In this document: piece after piece, positions 37,833 through 52,600 of the stretch
Position numbering within the stretch: the stretch's first letter is position 1
Layout of the letters: every line of letters starts with the position of its first letter
Source: Datnioides undecimradiatus
Lineage: Eukaryota > Chordata > Actinopteri > Lobotiformes > Datnioididae
Assembly: GCA_008933995.1 (NCBI GenBank)
Contig: WARS01000036.1
Location: 1,464,419 to 1,528,418 of the forward strand
Reading direction: 5' to 3'
Length of the DNA: 64,000 bases
Program-made: the position numbers and the translations under genes
The notes under the pieces: generated by a model
Database searches by the model: none
What the model was told of the DNA's origin: nothing
The model's input: the letters and a program-made list of their open reading frames with translations, nothing else

Positions 37833-38829
37833 GTAGAGACGTGTTTAAGTTAACGAAGATGCTGTTTAAATTAGTGTGAAAGATTTCGTCTATTTTCGTC
37901 TATTTAAACGGTAGGTTCAGTTACGCACCATGGTAGTCAGATAATCACGTAATTAGCTAGCAATTTGAAGTTGTTGCCGCCGATTGGAGCACCCAGCTAG
38001 CTAGTTTAGTTTGGTTTAGCATACTTTTTTATTCTGCTGGTTCAGGAAGCACACACAATTAGTGAAAGTGTAAGGTTGACTCTGTGGACACCAGGCATTG
38101 TAAATAACCAACGATGAACACTTTGACTTGTGTTGTAGATGTTAGAAATTTTCATAAAACGCTGTATTTTTTACTTGTTGTAGCTAATTATGTTACTTAT
38201 TACGAGTTACGAGTGTATTTTACTGCCGACTGTTCACATTGCCATTTACACAGACTTTTCTAAGAATGTTCTGGAACGCCTGTTTTCTAAGAATGGAAAA
38301 CTAGGTATTAACTGCCAAGTAATCTCATATGACATGTTGTAAGCGATCAATAATCAACCATTTTCTACAGGAATGTTTTGCGTCTTGAGTTGACCTGTTT
38401 TACTACTAAATAGATAATGACATATATTTTGGCTGTGGTTACTTCAGGTTGCCAGTTTATTGACCGCGTTTGAGGAGAGTCAATAATATTATAAATTAAC
38501 TACCCTGCTTTTGTTTATTAGAGTGACTGGATTTTTTCAAGTCTCACTTCTATAATTTCTTCAGGTTTCAAATACATTGAAAGTATTACGAGAAGACTGT
38601 AATTAGTCATTGTGTCAGTACTGGTCCTGAAATGAGCCATTTGAAATTTTCAGTATAAATGTAAAACATTTCTGTGAAAAATTGCATGTGAATTGCCTGG
38701 AATCATCCTCTTCATGGACAGTATGGGTAGGAGAAATGTTCTTGAAAATAATATAACATATTTACAATAATTTCAGTGCAAGGTGAATATTGTGCAATGT
38801 GAGCATATAAAGTGCAGGTGTGCAACCCT

Positions 38830-40090
38830 TTAATTATTATTGCTGTGTGTTATAGAGTACAATGGTAGTTGTCAGGAAAGACTTCCTGCTCCTTTTAGTC
38901 TTGCACCTTGGGGGTATCAGTCTATGACTGAAGGTGCTCTGCCAAAACACCTCCAGGTCATGCAGTGGATGTGAGGCATTGCCCAAGATGCAGACCAGTT
39001 TCCTGAACATCCTCACCATGGCTATTTGCTGGACTGAGTCTAGCTCAGCTCCGATAGTGGAGCTCGCGCTCTTAATCAGTTTGTCTAGTCTATATCTGTC
39101 CATAGAGCAAGCGTCCTCCCCTCAGCACACAACACCAAAGAACAATGCACTGGCCACCATAGTCTGGTAGAAGGTGCACAGAAGAGGTCTGCAGATATTG
39201 AAGGATTTTAACCTTCTCAGGAAATGCTGGGGACACCCTCCACCTCCTTGCCTCGGATGGTGACTGGGGCCGGTGTAGGTCTCCACCTCCGGAAGTCAAC
39301 CGCCATTTCCTTGGTTTTTGAGATATTCAGCTGGAGGTGATTGAGGTTGCACCATTCCACAAAGTCCGCAATCGTGTCCCTGTACTCCTCCTCCCAACCT
39401 CCTCTGATACAGCTGATGATCACTGAGTTGTCAGAAAACTTCTGAAGAAAGCAAGCTTCTGCAGCAAGTAGATGAGGGCATCATCCACACTGATATTGGG
39501 CTGGTATGTGAGCTGTCGTGGATCCATGTATGTCCTCACCCTGGGTCTTAAATAGGAGAGAACCAGCCTCTTGAGTGTCTTCATGACATGAGAACTAAGG
39601 GCTTGTAGTCACTGGCATCAGCAGGGAGGCTGTTTTTGGGGACTGGAACGATGCAAGACATTTTTCACAGTGTGGGGACCTTTTGTAGTTCCAGGCTCAG
39701 GTTGAACAGGTGTGTGAGGATGTTGCACAGCTGACTGGAGCAGGTCCTAAGAAGTCTAGGGCTAATACCATCAGGACCAGCTGCTTTTCCTTTTTTTAGT
39801 CTGTCCAGTTCTCTCTTAACTTGAGTTTGTTGAGGGGGGAGACAGACCTGGTGAGTGGATGGGAGATGGGGGGGTGGACTGGGAGGAAGGTTTTGAACTG
39901 TAAGGGCGTGTAGCGAGGGGACAGGCAGCTGATGATAAGAGGAGGCAGAGTTGTCGAATCTGTTGAAGAAGGCATTCATGACCCCAGCCTGGTCCTGATC
40001 TCCGACAGGCAGGGGTCACCCCCCCCCCCAGGCCTGTGATCTTTCTCATGCCTGACCAGACCTGCTTCACACTGTCCTGCTATAGCTGTA
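38830..40090 (-). mobile_element. Truncated CR1/L2/Rex-type LINE
   Basis: Lies in dnajc10 intron 1 on the opposite strand. Reverse transcriptase blocks KGKAAGPDGISPRLL (near 39770), FSDNSVIIS where the YADD site is expected (near 39430) and LNISKTKEMAVDFRR (near 39310), followed by a typical C-terminal part (IPPRCKTKRSRKSF near 38900), identify a non-LTR element of the CR1/L2/Rex1 group. The 5' half is missing, the RT core between about 39480 and 39660 is broken, and several stops interrupt it. Confidence 0.75.
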
Positions 40091-40606
40091 TAACTTCCTA
40101 TAACGTCTTTGACAAAGAGACCTGTACTTAATACTTTTCACACTATACACAATGCTAAGATGCATGCAGCAAGAACTTAAAATAAATAGAGGGCCACTTT
40201 TAACACTGATGTTCTTCCTATTAGCTGGCAATCCAAAATAATGGCCCAGTGGAGTATAAAGATGGTTGGGGTTAGGTAGGAGATGTGAGCCAGTTGGCAG
40301 CAAATATCTGCTAGTACAATGACAACATGGGCTATAATTTGCCATGGTGGCTAATAAATGACAATTCCATGTGCAAGCTTTGATTTGAAAAATTGTTTGC
40401 ACATCTTGCGAGTATGATCAAATGATGTCTGATTGTATGACCTGGTTGCATCTTATTAACCTTACTTATTATAAAGCAGTAAACTTGTTAGCAGCGGCTT
40501 ACTGATCTACACAACAATGAAGAAATACATTTTTGTGCCTGTGTATTCTAGCTCCTGGTCCTATTGGAAGTTGCTGTGGACTGTGGTTGAACTGGGAGAA
40601 CTGATA

Positions 40607-43600
40607 ATGGGGCAGGTGGTTGGCTTTGGGATTCAGTGGCCCCGTGCTATCCAGCTTTTGCTACAGCTGGTCATCATTATGATGGCGGTTTGGGCAGAGA
40701 ACCAGGACTACTACAGTCTACTGGGAGTCAACCGGGAGGTCACAACCAGAGAGATACGACAGGCCTTTAAGAAGCTGGCGCTCACCATGCACCCTGACAA
40801 AAACCCTGTAAGTTATTTTGACAAAATCACAAACACAGTCCTTAAGATAACTGTAAACAAACTGCAGTGTCTGCTCTGTTGACAATACTGCTTTCATCAG
40901 CAGTTTGTTTTTTTTAAAGCTGCAAAAAGCACAAATCAATGTTGGACCCACAATTTCCCATTCACAACAGCTGGTTAGCTATATGACAAGCTCGTTATCA
41001 TTGATAATGTTTTTACTAACCAGGTGCACATTGACCTTCAAACTTTTACAAAACAGCAGCATAAAAGACGGTTACATTAAACAGAAGCGGTTACACTACA
41101 GTCGGCACATGTAAAGAGGGAGGTAGCACCAGAGAACGTCTCTTTCTCTCTCTCTCTGTTTCTCTGCAGAGCATCTGTGATTGTCAGTAGACCCTTCTTG
41201 CTATATCTGAACAAAACAAACAGGTAGGTAACAGGAAAAAGGGGTACAGTGAAGGAAGCTTGTCCACAAACCAGACAGTCATGGATGGTATTGCTCTATT
41301 GGATGGATTAAAAAAAATAAATAAAAAATTACCCAATCACCCAATAACCAATTGTAGTGGACTCCAAGCTGAGGGGTGGCAGAGTGCTGGTCCAAGTGTG
41401 GTAGAAGTTGGAGAGAGGTTTGTTAGAAGAGGATAGACTTTTGAAATGCCTCAATAAGTTGTGATTGTTAATTGTATGTCTATACATGAATAACACTCTG
41501 CATGTATGTGGTGAAACTGATTAATTTTTTTTATACAGCTATATTTTTTGCAGATAAAAAAAATCCCTAAATATTTAAAAATACTGAAGAACTCTAATAA
41601 AAGTTTTGTGTTTTAGGGTGACCCCTCAGCCCATGAGAAGTTTCTGCAGGTAAATCGAGCTTACGAAGTTCTAAAGGATGAAGAACTGAGGAAGAAATAT
41701 GATAAATATGGAGAAAAAGGATTGGATGAGCAACAGCAGGGAGGACGCTATGAGAGCTGGAACTACTACCGTTATGACTTTGGTGACTTGTTACTATGCA
41801 CACATGTTAATTGTAACAATGGTGATGCTACGTGCATTAAACAGTTATTTGATATTGAAATTTCTCTATCTGACCAGGTATCTATGATGATGATTTGGAG
41901 ATCATCACATTGGATGGCGGAGACTTTGGTAAGAGTGACCAAAACCTCATTGGTGGCGTAGTTGTAAAGATCCTGCTAAATATCACAGAATCCTGGGATC
42001 CGATTCCTGATCTTTGCCTCTATTGTACTTTCTAATAAATAGATCTGACTGGGTTGGTTGTGCACTGTCTCACACAGTATGAGAGTTGACAGCTATTAAC
42101 CGGCTCAGGTCAGGACAGGCTCAGGTGTTAAAGGGTTAATGAAATGGCCACCCACTTCTATGCTGCTGTCCCCCACCACTTTAAGTTTCATGCCCTGGTA
42201 ATCTCACAGTGGCTTGGCACATTTTTAATATGGTGATGAAAGTAATAGTGACATTTTAAATTACAATTAAACAAAAGATTTCTTGTTGCATAATTACTAG
42301 TCATCAGACTCTAACCTATGCAAACTAGCAAGCCAACAAGACAAAATACTACTTACCCTCTTATACAGGTACAGTCATCAGTTCGACCATAGTTTTCTAG
42401 TTTGTTAATTACAATCCAAGTCTCATACCTGTACATGTTGTCATTCTCTTTGGCAAGGAAGGATTTCTGATTTTAAGACACAAAACTCTTGAGTCTATGT
42501 CAAGGTATTTGATAACTCTGCACGTGTATGCTTCCTGGTGTACACGCTAGGTTTCTTCACCAAAGATAGTCCCTCAATATTAGGCCACTTGCTATGTTCT
42601 ACCTGCTCACTAATAGCATACAAATCTGGAAGTCAGTCAACATTTGTATAAGTCAATTTGTTTAGTTAGTTCATTTCCAAACTGTGCATGCTTAAGTTCA
42701 CCATCACTGTATACAAACAGAGCAGAAAGTTTCCTTTACACCTGCTGTCATTCAACTTTATTCATATTTATTCATACTTCTCTGTGGTCCCTGTTGTACC
42801 ATTACAGAGGTTTTCATGACTATGAAGTAACAGAAAATGTACATTTGTGAGAGTGTGTGTACTCTTCTGTGTGTTCATGCATTCATATATGCACGTTTAT
42901 TTTAGAGGCAGCAGTGAACTCTGGAGAAATCTGGTTCATCAACTTCTATTTTCCTCGATGTTCACACTGTCACCAGCTGGCTCCAACGGTAATATAGCAC
43001 TAAAATACATAACACACTTGCCTACACACTAAACATTGTAATTTTTCCATAGCTCCTGTAATTAGTCCCTGGCCCATTTTTATATTTTTAAATCTATCTC
43101 TTAATACTTTCTCTTTTGAATATATCCAAAAATCCTAGTGGAGGGAGTTTGCCAAGGAGATGGATGGCGTTATTAGGATTGGAGCAGTGAACTGTGGAGA
43201 CAACAACCATCTCTGCAGGAGGAAAGGCATCAACAGCTACCCAAGTCTGTTTATATACAAAGCAGGACAGGTCTGTTTGCTGTTTATTTGTTATTTTATA
43301 TTGATCACCTAATGAACAAATTTGAGTGTAAGTTACAGGAAGCTGCATTAGGTTTAGACATTCTTCTTAAATTCTTTTCTTATAAACTTGATATAGTTTG
43401 GGGGCCTAAACATTTTCAGAAATTAAGCCGTTGAAAAAATGCCTTGTTATGGCCATGGCAGACATTTTACTTTTCACCTTAATTGAATCATGTGTTTTGT
43501 ATATCATATCTCCTTTACCAAACATGAAAACTTAGAGTTGGTGATGTCTACCACTAAGTTTTTACAATGATATCATTTATAATACAATAAACATTTCAGG

Positions 43601-46600
43601 TGAAAAATTACTTTTGAATACAGTTAAAAATAGATCTTTTAAAGTAACACATATGATTTTATTGTGGATTGTAAACAAGGTAAATAATTTCTCAGTCATT
43701 AAAGAAACTGAGAATAAATAGTAGTCATAATAGGGACTTTTATAGATATTAGTTGGCCAGGGCCAAGTGAATATAATGACTCTGTGCATCTTGTTTCCGA
43801 CCAAAAGAAACGTTGATATTTTTGCATTGTGTCAGGTTACATCAAATGAATTTTTAGCCCTTGGGTGAAAATAAAGAATAAATAATTATCAAGAAGCTGC
43901 TTAAGTGCAAAATCTTTTATGAGCCATGCAATGATCTGCTGATCATGCTAGATCCCTCAAAAATGTTGGATACCCTCACATCACCACTGAGAACCTTGTA
44001 CATATAACACTTAAGATGGAACAAGGCTGACATTTATATTGTTTTCTCCGTCTGTATGTTTCGAAATCATGCAATATCATATGGGTGTGTAGAGATGACA
44101 CAAAAGATAGACTTTATATTATCGTTGGGATTTGCTTGAGTGGTTTGCCTAATGGGCATCACCTGCTTTTCTGAACTCATACTCAAACTTGCTCTCTGAA
44201 TAAATCTTGCAAACCTGATCTTAGGATCAGAGCAATCTTAGTTTAGTTATCATTTTTTTGTCTTTCTATAGAAGCCTGAAAAGTTTGTTGGAGAGCGTTC
44301 GAAAGACAACCTGGTCCATTTCTCTATGCAGTTCATCACTACAACTGTTATTCAGCTTTGGCAAGGTAAACTACTCAGATTTATCATTATTGATTATTTC
44401 AGACTTCCTTACTTAATGCTCACATCTGTTTTTTGTTCAGCAATTGAGAATAAATAAATGTGATTAAACAAAACTGACAGACTTTTTTTCAGGGCATTTT
44501 ATATCACTTCATCCTGTGGGTGTGGTTGTGTTTTTGATAGGCAATGTATTCAATGAGATAGAGAGTGCGTTCTCATCAGGGCTTGGCTGGCTGATCACCT
44601 TCTGCTTTGACACTGGAGGTAACACACTTTTTTTCATAGAGGAAAGTGTTCTGGCATGGTAAATTGTTTCAACTGTCAGTTTATCAGTATACCATCTACA
44701 CTACCATATAGACTGGGGTGTGATAAGGCACAGGTCATTAAAAAGAATTGTTACCTCATCACACCTGTATCTTTATGTTTTTTTGTATGTGCCCCATGTG
44801 CATATGCAGGTTTAATTTTAAATGAAAGGACCGAACACCTTACATACATTTTCAACACTACACACAACGCTACATTACACACTAGCAGCAGAAAGGCCAT
44901 TCAAACCTGATAACATTCACAACACTTTGGACTCTTGCTCATACATTTTGCACACTTAGTTTAAAATTCATGCAATTTACAGCACTTCTCAAAGCTGTTA
45001 ACATACATTGCGGATAATATTCATCTTTTTATGCCAGCAGTTCAGTTTAGTGCCAGCGTTTCTATATTCAGCATTCATATCTGCAGTTTCCACAGAAACT
45101 GACATCTCTAGTTAATTTAATGTTTATTTGCCAAAAGAGAGTTGCAAATAATGCTGACCAGAACTGCATATGGACAGGGATTTACCAGTAAGCATGTGTA
45201 AAGCCAGTGTGTAATAAAAGTACTTTCCTCATTCTTTCTCAGATTGCCTGGAGCCAAGAACAAGACAGAAACTGTCTGGAATGTTGGTGAGAAAACAATA
45301 GTCTTATCATAGACATGCACTACTCAAAATGTCATGTGTATTGATTACACATTCTGTTTTTCCTTAATCTACGGTCTTAGCAGCACAGCTTATTGTTAAC
45401 AGGACAAACAGACATATGGAATAAACTTGCATAAACTGAAGTTAGTTGTAGGTTAGATAATGAGCAGTTGAACTTCAATTTCAAACTTCAAAAACTTTCA
45501 ATTTTTATTATGTGTTGTGTAGGATGGTCTCGTTAAGGTAGGATGGATGGACTGCACCACACAGGAACAGCTCTGTGACAGTTTCCAGGTAAGCCATGTC
45601 ACCACTGCAATACTATGCATGTTACAATTTTAAGATGCCATACAAAATGCTCTTTATCAAAAAAAACCTCACTCCTTAGTTTGGGTTCATTGGTTCTCTA
45701 CCAGTGAAAACAATACACAGTAGAGGTAGAAATTTTGCTTCTGAAGATTTCCTGCCCCCAGCTACTCTCAGCAGATTTTAGATATATTTTCAGGTAAAAA
45801 TATAACCCATGCAGTAGCAATAGTTGTTGCAAAACAGTAGTACTTTTAGTGGTATTACTTGTTGGAATCCAAATATGGACCTGTATTTCAGGTGACCAGT
45901 GGAGTGACTGCTTTGTTCCCACCTGGAAGTGCTCTGGATCAACAAGGCAGTGTTCTGGTAAGACATACATTACTAGCTCTGTTCAGACAGTGTAGTACTG
46001 ACCACAAAAACACTGTGTGTAGTACTGGAGCACTCACTCAATGTGCTTATGTTCTAGTGGCTGAATACTCTGGATAGCAAAGAGATTTACAATCAGGTCA
46101 TCAATCATCTCCCTGATTTGCAGCTGTTGACCAGTGAGAGCTTTCAGGTACACAAACTATAGTACTGACACTCAAATATACCCTAAAGCTTTAAGGCACA
46201 GATAAACACTCTCAAGTACAAGCTGAAATGTCTTAAATGATATGGATCTGCTTATTTCCAGAGGAAGCTAGCCCATCATCGCTGGTTGGTGAGTTTTACA
46301 TTTGGAGACAGAGGCCCCGTCTCTAATGAGTATAAGAAGCTACAAGCTCTCCTCCAAAATGACCACATACAGGTACGTGTCCACCAGTCTCACACACACA
46401 AATATTTATATATGTATTATATATGCAGATGCCCAACTATTTGTCTTTCCAGGTTTGCAGAGTAGACTGTATAGCTGACTCAGAGTTGTGTGAGTCTCTC
46501 TACATCCATAAACCTTGTGTTGCTGTCTTCAAAGGACTGGGAATCCATGACTTTGAGATCCACCATGGTGAGTACTATAGACTAAACATTGCTGTTCTTT

Positions 46601-49600
46601 TCCCTTTCTGTGCTCTACTGTAGGGATGGCACTGTTAGTCTGTTCAAACATCTGTTGTTCCACTGCTTTGGTCGAGATTGAAATTGACCATAAAACTGTT
46701 GGATAGCAATGATATTTTACACAGATACTCAGTCTGACTTGAGACTGACTTTTCTGCTCACCCCCCAAGAAAGTCAACATCTAAACAATGGTGGTTTAAC
46801 GCCTGTGGTTTAACTGAAATGTCATGACAACTATTGGACAGAATTTGGCATTAACATGAATTTTCCCAATTAAGACAAAATGAAGTGACTTCATTTAGTA
46901 GTAATCATCATACTGAACAATTTATGTAATATTTTAGTTAATGACCAAATATATAGGGGTAAATAAATAGGCAGGTACAGAGATTCCTGTTCGCCTCAGT
47001 TGCGCTTGATTACCCAATATTTGCATGCTAACATGCTAAACGAAGATGAGCAACATGTTAAATGTCATATTCACTAACATGTTAGCATTGCCATTGTGAG
47101 CATATGGCCATGCTAGCATTGTCAACTTGACAGGCAGATGGACCACTGCAAAACTGTATTTCAAGTTTAGTTCATTAATAGTTAATAGTTCAACATTTTT
47201 TATATGAAGATGTATACATGTGTATGTCTGTTTTCTGTAAATAACTATTTTTAGACATTAGCAATTTGCTGATTATTTTTTTCCTCTTAAGAAATAAATA
47301 CAAATTCTATAAAATGTCAGAAAAAACTTCAACTTGCTTGTTTTTTTGATGAGTCGCAACCCTCAAATGATTCTGTTTACTATGATAAAAACACAACAAA
47401 AAACGTTGAAAAACTGTCTGTCTGTTTGTGTAACACATGTGTCTGTAGGTAAAGATACGCTGTACAACATTGTGGGTTTTGCGAGGGACAGTGTACGTGC
47501 TCATGTGACGACTCTGAGACCTGAAAACTTTCCTTCCGACAGAAAGGAGCCCTGGCTTGTTGACTTCTTTGCTCCGGTTCGTAATTTACTGCTTTAATTA
47601 GAAGATTGATCAACATGTGGGTAAGAACTGTGGAAAGGGACACAAAGGACGTGACGCATACACACATGCTCTTAAGATTATTAGCTCTGATGGGTGTGTA
47701 TGTATGTGTGCACATTTAGCTCCTAATATCCACAGATGTGTGTAAGTACAGTTCAGTGCAGAGCTAAACCAAATGTTTTCACGATGTTGACATGGTTTGG
47801 CTGTGGCATCCCATTAAGCATAGTGCACATAAATCATCAACCTGCTACCAGTCAGAACAAATTATGTTCCTTTGCAGAACTTCACCCGCCATGTTAACAT
47901 TTTAAAAGCAGTGTGGAATATCAGCCTTTAGACAAAAAAAGGTTGATTTGATAGCATTAGATTAGATTGTAAAGCTGAAGAGAAAATGTTTTGTTCAGCT
48001 TGCATGCGTGTGTGTCATTTGTTTCAGGTTGCTAATTGTTACTACTTGTTTGCTAAGTCTTAATTTTATTATTGTTACCAAGCTTGTCTTTAGCGTGGCA
48101 AGCACAAACCTAAGCCTGTGTCTTACTGATTTAGGTCCTGACCATCAGCAGTCACATAATGTGCATATCTTAAGCCATTCACTTACCTGGAGAAGTGCTG
48201 GACAAGGTTCCAAAGTACAGTCATCATATTGTATCTTGTAGATACAGATACACACTCATGACCTGAGATTTTTTATTTATTTATTTCAGTAATGTCAGTG
48301 GTTGGCATGACTAAACCTTAGATAGTGCTTGCCATTTTGCTGCTTAAGTCTGTCCTAGCTTTTCTGACTGACTGTTTACCTTCAGGGCTGGTAATGGTGT
48401 CGCACCTACAACACAAACAGTAATTGTGAAGTACAATGCTAATCAGAGCCAACTATGTAATTTTGCTTTTGCTTTGTGAAAGCAAACAGCAAGCCCAAAA
48501 CTTGTGTGTACATAGCAATGCCCTGTTAGTTAGAGTCTCCAACAAAAATGAGTACAGTGACAACAGAAAATGCTGATTGTGTTTCCATCAACTACCATTT
48601 TACAAATATTAGAAGGTGGTGAATGGAGATAAACAGTTGATGGCTGTAATCATCAGTCATGGATATTTAAACCTTATAAGAGCAAGTGAAGACAACAAGA
48701 TAACATCAAAATTTAAATGTTAAAGAAATATGGAAACATGTAATTCATTTTCCATTTTATGCCAGTATAGTAGGAGGGGGCATAAAATAATTATCTTATC
48801 AGAGTGAATGTGTGGATTATGTTTTTAAGAGAAATCCTGCAACTATTTATTTGATTCTGTCTGACCAAAAACTGACTATGCATTAAAACAATTGTTGTGA
48901 TCTCAGCTACAAAAAATATTTAATTGTTTGTTAAACTTGTGTAGTGGTGTCCTCCATGTCGAGCCTTACTGCCTGAACTGAGAAAAGCATCAATCCAGTT
49001 GGCTGGACAGATGAAGTTTGGCACTCTGGACTGTACCATTCACCACAAACTCTGCTCTATGGTAAACATATACATATTGGTGCCATTAAAATTAGCTAGG
49101 GGTGGGTAAATACAGCAGGTTAATTATTTGTCTCTCTTTCTGTTTCTTAGTATAATATTCAGGCATATCCCACCACCGTAATCTTTAATGGTTCCTCTGT
49201 TCATGAATATGAAGGACAACATTCAGCTGATGGCATTCTGGAGTTCATACAGGTACTAATACATACAGTCCACATCCTCATACACATACTCATGTTGCTT
49301 TTTGCTAGCAGGGAGCCACCCTCAATGTAAAATTTTGAAAGAAATGAATTAATTTAAAAATGTGCAGATTTACTATGCAACAAATCTGAACATAGTTTGT
49401 AAAAAGGAAGGAAATCTGGACATTGCTCAAAACTTCCCAACAGTGCATTTCCCTGAAAGTGGATGCATCAAACCTAGTAAAGTACTTATTCAGCTGAAAT
49501 AGATTATTTGTGTCTCTGCAGGATCTGGTCCATCCATCTGTGGTTATCCTAGATCCTTCCACCTTTGTCGAGAGAGTTAAAGGTAAGATTTGTTCTAAAA

Positions 49601-52600
49601 GCAATAGTATAAGCTCCTACGCCATGGACCGGTTACACAAAAATGTTTAAATTCTTCTATTTGCACAAAATCCATTTCTTTGCCAAACAGCTCTGTTTTT
49701 TTCATTTAGATAAATCCAAGTCTTCTTGAACTTAAAAACATCTTTTTACTGAGTACCCATCTGAAGCTGCTTAGCTCTATAAGCACTTTGGTGGTAAAGA
49801 TGTAATTAGTGTTCTAGAGGAATTTAACACTCACTTAATGCAGAATATGTTTTTTGAAGGTTATTGCCACAGCAACACCAGAAAATAAATTACTTTATTT
49901 TTATTGCAGTTAGTAAAAAACATGTATCATGGCTTACTTACCAAGACAGTTCCAGCTCCATAGCAATGGTCTGGAAAAGGGACAGATGTTTGTAATATTA
50001 AACTAGTTACTAGTAGTAAACTTCTATCCTATTCAGACTACTGCTGGTGTTACGAATAAGTTAATAGCTTCACTTCTCCTTTTTTCTCATGTTATTGGTT
50101 GCAGAGAGAGCTGAAGGGCACATCTGGGTGGTTGATTTTTATGCTCCATGGTGTGGTCCCTGTCAGGCTTTGATGCCAGAGTGGAGACGCATGGCCAGGG
50201 TACCACACACAACACACACACTTAGACACCACTGTAAATATCCCGCTCACTGAAACAACTTGGATGGTGTACAGAGAAGCAGCTCACTTTAATACTAACT
50301 GTTCAACTCTACACTCTCTGGGACATAAACTGGGTTCACAAGATTGTTTTAGACTGCTTCTATAACAAGGAAACCATCCCAGGATTGAAGCTGGCTTTTA
50401 TCCCCATTCAAAGTAACCATCTTACACAGCAATACACCATTACCATCAGCGGCTGTGGATACGCCATTATTACCATGGCTCTCTGAGCTGTGGCTCAGCG
50501 GTAGAGCAGGTCAGCCCCCTATCAGAGGATCAGTGGTTCCGCAGCTCCTCCGGGCTGCATGCCGAAGTGTCCGTGGGCAAGACACTGAACCCCAAATTGC
50601 TCCCGATGCTGCGACATCTGCATGTGAATGTGTTAGAATTCCTTAGTTTTGATACGTGTGAAGGGGTGAATGTCGACTTATAGCGTAAAAATGCTTTGAG
50701 TGGTCAGATGACTAGAAAAATGCTTTGTATGTGCAGGCCATTTAAGACACCATAATACACCATTTCCAACGCTCCTTTGTGCGTTGAGTTTTTAATTAAA
50801 AAAATGTGTGAATAATTAGAAATGTGTACTTAATTAGATATTTGTACATTTGTACATAAATCAGTAAGACACACAGGCTCTGAATTTTTTTGTTTTTTAT
50901 AAGACTACATTAAAGATTTGACATTTTTATTTTTCTCTTTACATTTCAAAAGCCTGCAATTTCAAGGGGGTGTATAAACTGTTTAAATCCAGTATATACC
51001 AAGTGGCAGAGTATGTAATTTATGTAATGAACACGAACATTCATGAAAATGTGAACACTAATTAAAACATACATACTCTCAAGAAACCACACAGAAAACT
51101 AGTAGTAGACAAGAAAACTATTTAATGATATTAAGAGCAGATTAAATTGTCTTGTGGCTGCACTGCAGCTCAGTTTAACTCAGCTCAACATAAATGCCAT
51201 AACAATGTCTGGTCAGTGCATGGTAGTGATTTATACATTAAAGAAGCAACACAACTCTGCCACATAAATGTGGTGTAAATGATTCTAATTTGTCTGCCTC
51301 TTTCCTTTTTATTTCTCACAATGCAGCTGCTCTCAGATCAGATCCTGGTTGGTTCCGTTGACTGTCAGCGGTTTCAGTCTTTCTGTCAGAATCAGAACGT
51401 GAGGGCGTACCCAGAAATCCGCCTGTATGGTGGCAACATCCAGCAGCCAGATCGCTATGTGTATGTACCACACTTTAAAATACTTATTCTGTATACAAAA
51501 CTTTTAATATATTGTTAAAAAAAGACACAATCAAACACTTCAAAGCTGATTTTTAGGTAAGATGAACAATAAATGGATTGCCCAAAATGTCTTTTCCCTG
51601 AAATGAGTTTGGCACTTAAGTGGCTATAGTCAGTATTTTCTATTATTTATCGTCTAATGTACAGTGAGTATAGAGTTAGTTACCTACAGAGACTTGTCAC
51701 CACATTGACAATTCCCCTCAGCTTTACTACTTTTTTTTACAGCGACAGCTGGAGGCCGATACCTTATGTTTTTCAGGTTGTTTCTATGTTCGTCCATCCT
51801 TTTCATTGTTAAAACAATCTCTCAGGAATGCCTGGAGGGAATTGCTTCAGATTTGGCACAAATAAATTACCTGGACTCAAAGATGAACTGGTTAACACTT
51901 TGTCATGTTATTAATCAGTCAAAAAGGTAATTGACCAGTGTCAGACACTGGTCAATACAATCAACTTTTTGTTCCAGGACATTTTGTTGTAAGATTAGTT
52001 TTAGAAAAAGGATTCAAAAACCTACAATTTCATAAGGGTGTGTGGACTTTTTTTTATGACTTTATAATTTTTAGCTGTGAATCTACACAGAATTTTAGGC
52101 CGAGGGAAAAGGGGAGGGAAAGGGAAAGAGCTTTCCCTTTTCAGTTTTCTTATTAATCCTGATCTGTATGTCTCCTCAGGAGCTATAATGGTTGGCACAG
52201 AGATGCCCATTCACTGAGAGCATGGGCTCTGAGGTAAGGACACAGTCATACCCTCTATGCATATTGTGTATCAAGTATGCATTTGGATTTTCAAGTATGC
52301 TGGTATAACTTTTTACTCAAAATATGCAACAAAAACTAGTGATGGCTTGTGAGTTTGACCATTTGTGCAGCAAGTCAAACAACAGCAGCAATACGCCAAC
52401 ATGCATCTAGCTGCAGAAGAGGACAAATCATAGTGCTGGATCTCACTCTCCTACAAAAAAAAATCTTTGCGAGCAAAGATGGCAGATAGATTAGCAATGT
52501 CATGACAAGACATGTCATGACGATAAACAGTATAGCAGCAAAGTTCTGCAAACTGACAGCAAAACTCATGACTTCTTGCAAATTTTATCCTGCTAATTCC

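Noticed and set aside
40517..40606. Upstream in-frame ATG as the dnajc10 start
   Set aside because: It lies before a probable splice acceptor and would add 30 residues that mammalian ERdj5 lacks.
50481..50560. A true tRNA gene
   Set aside because: The A box is good but the B box is worn, no cloverleaf can be drawn, and the same body repeats elsewhere, so it is a SINE-like head.
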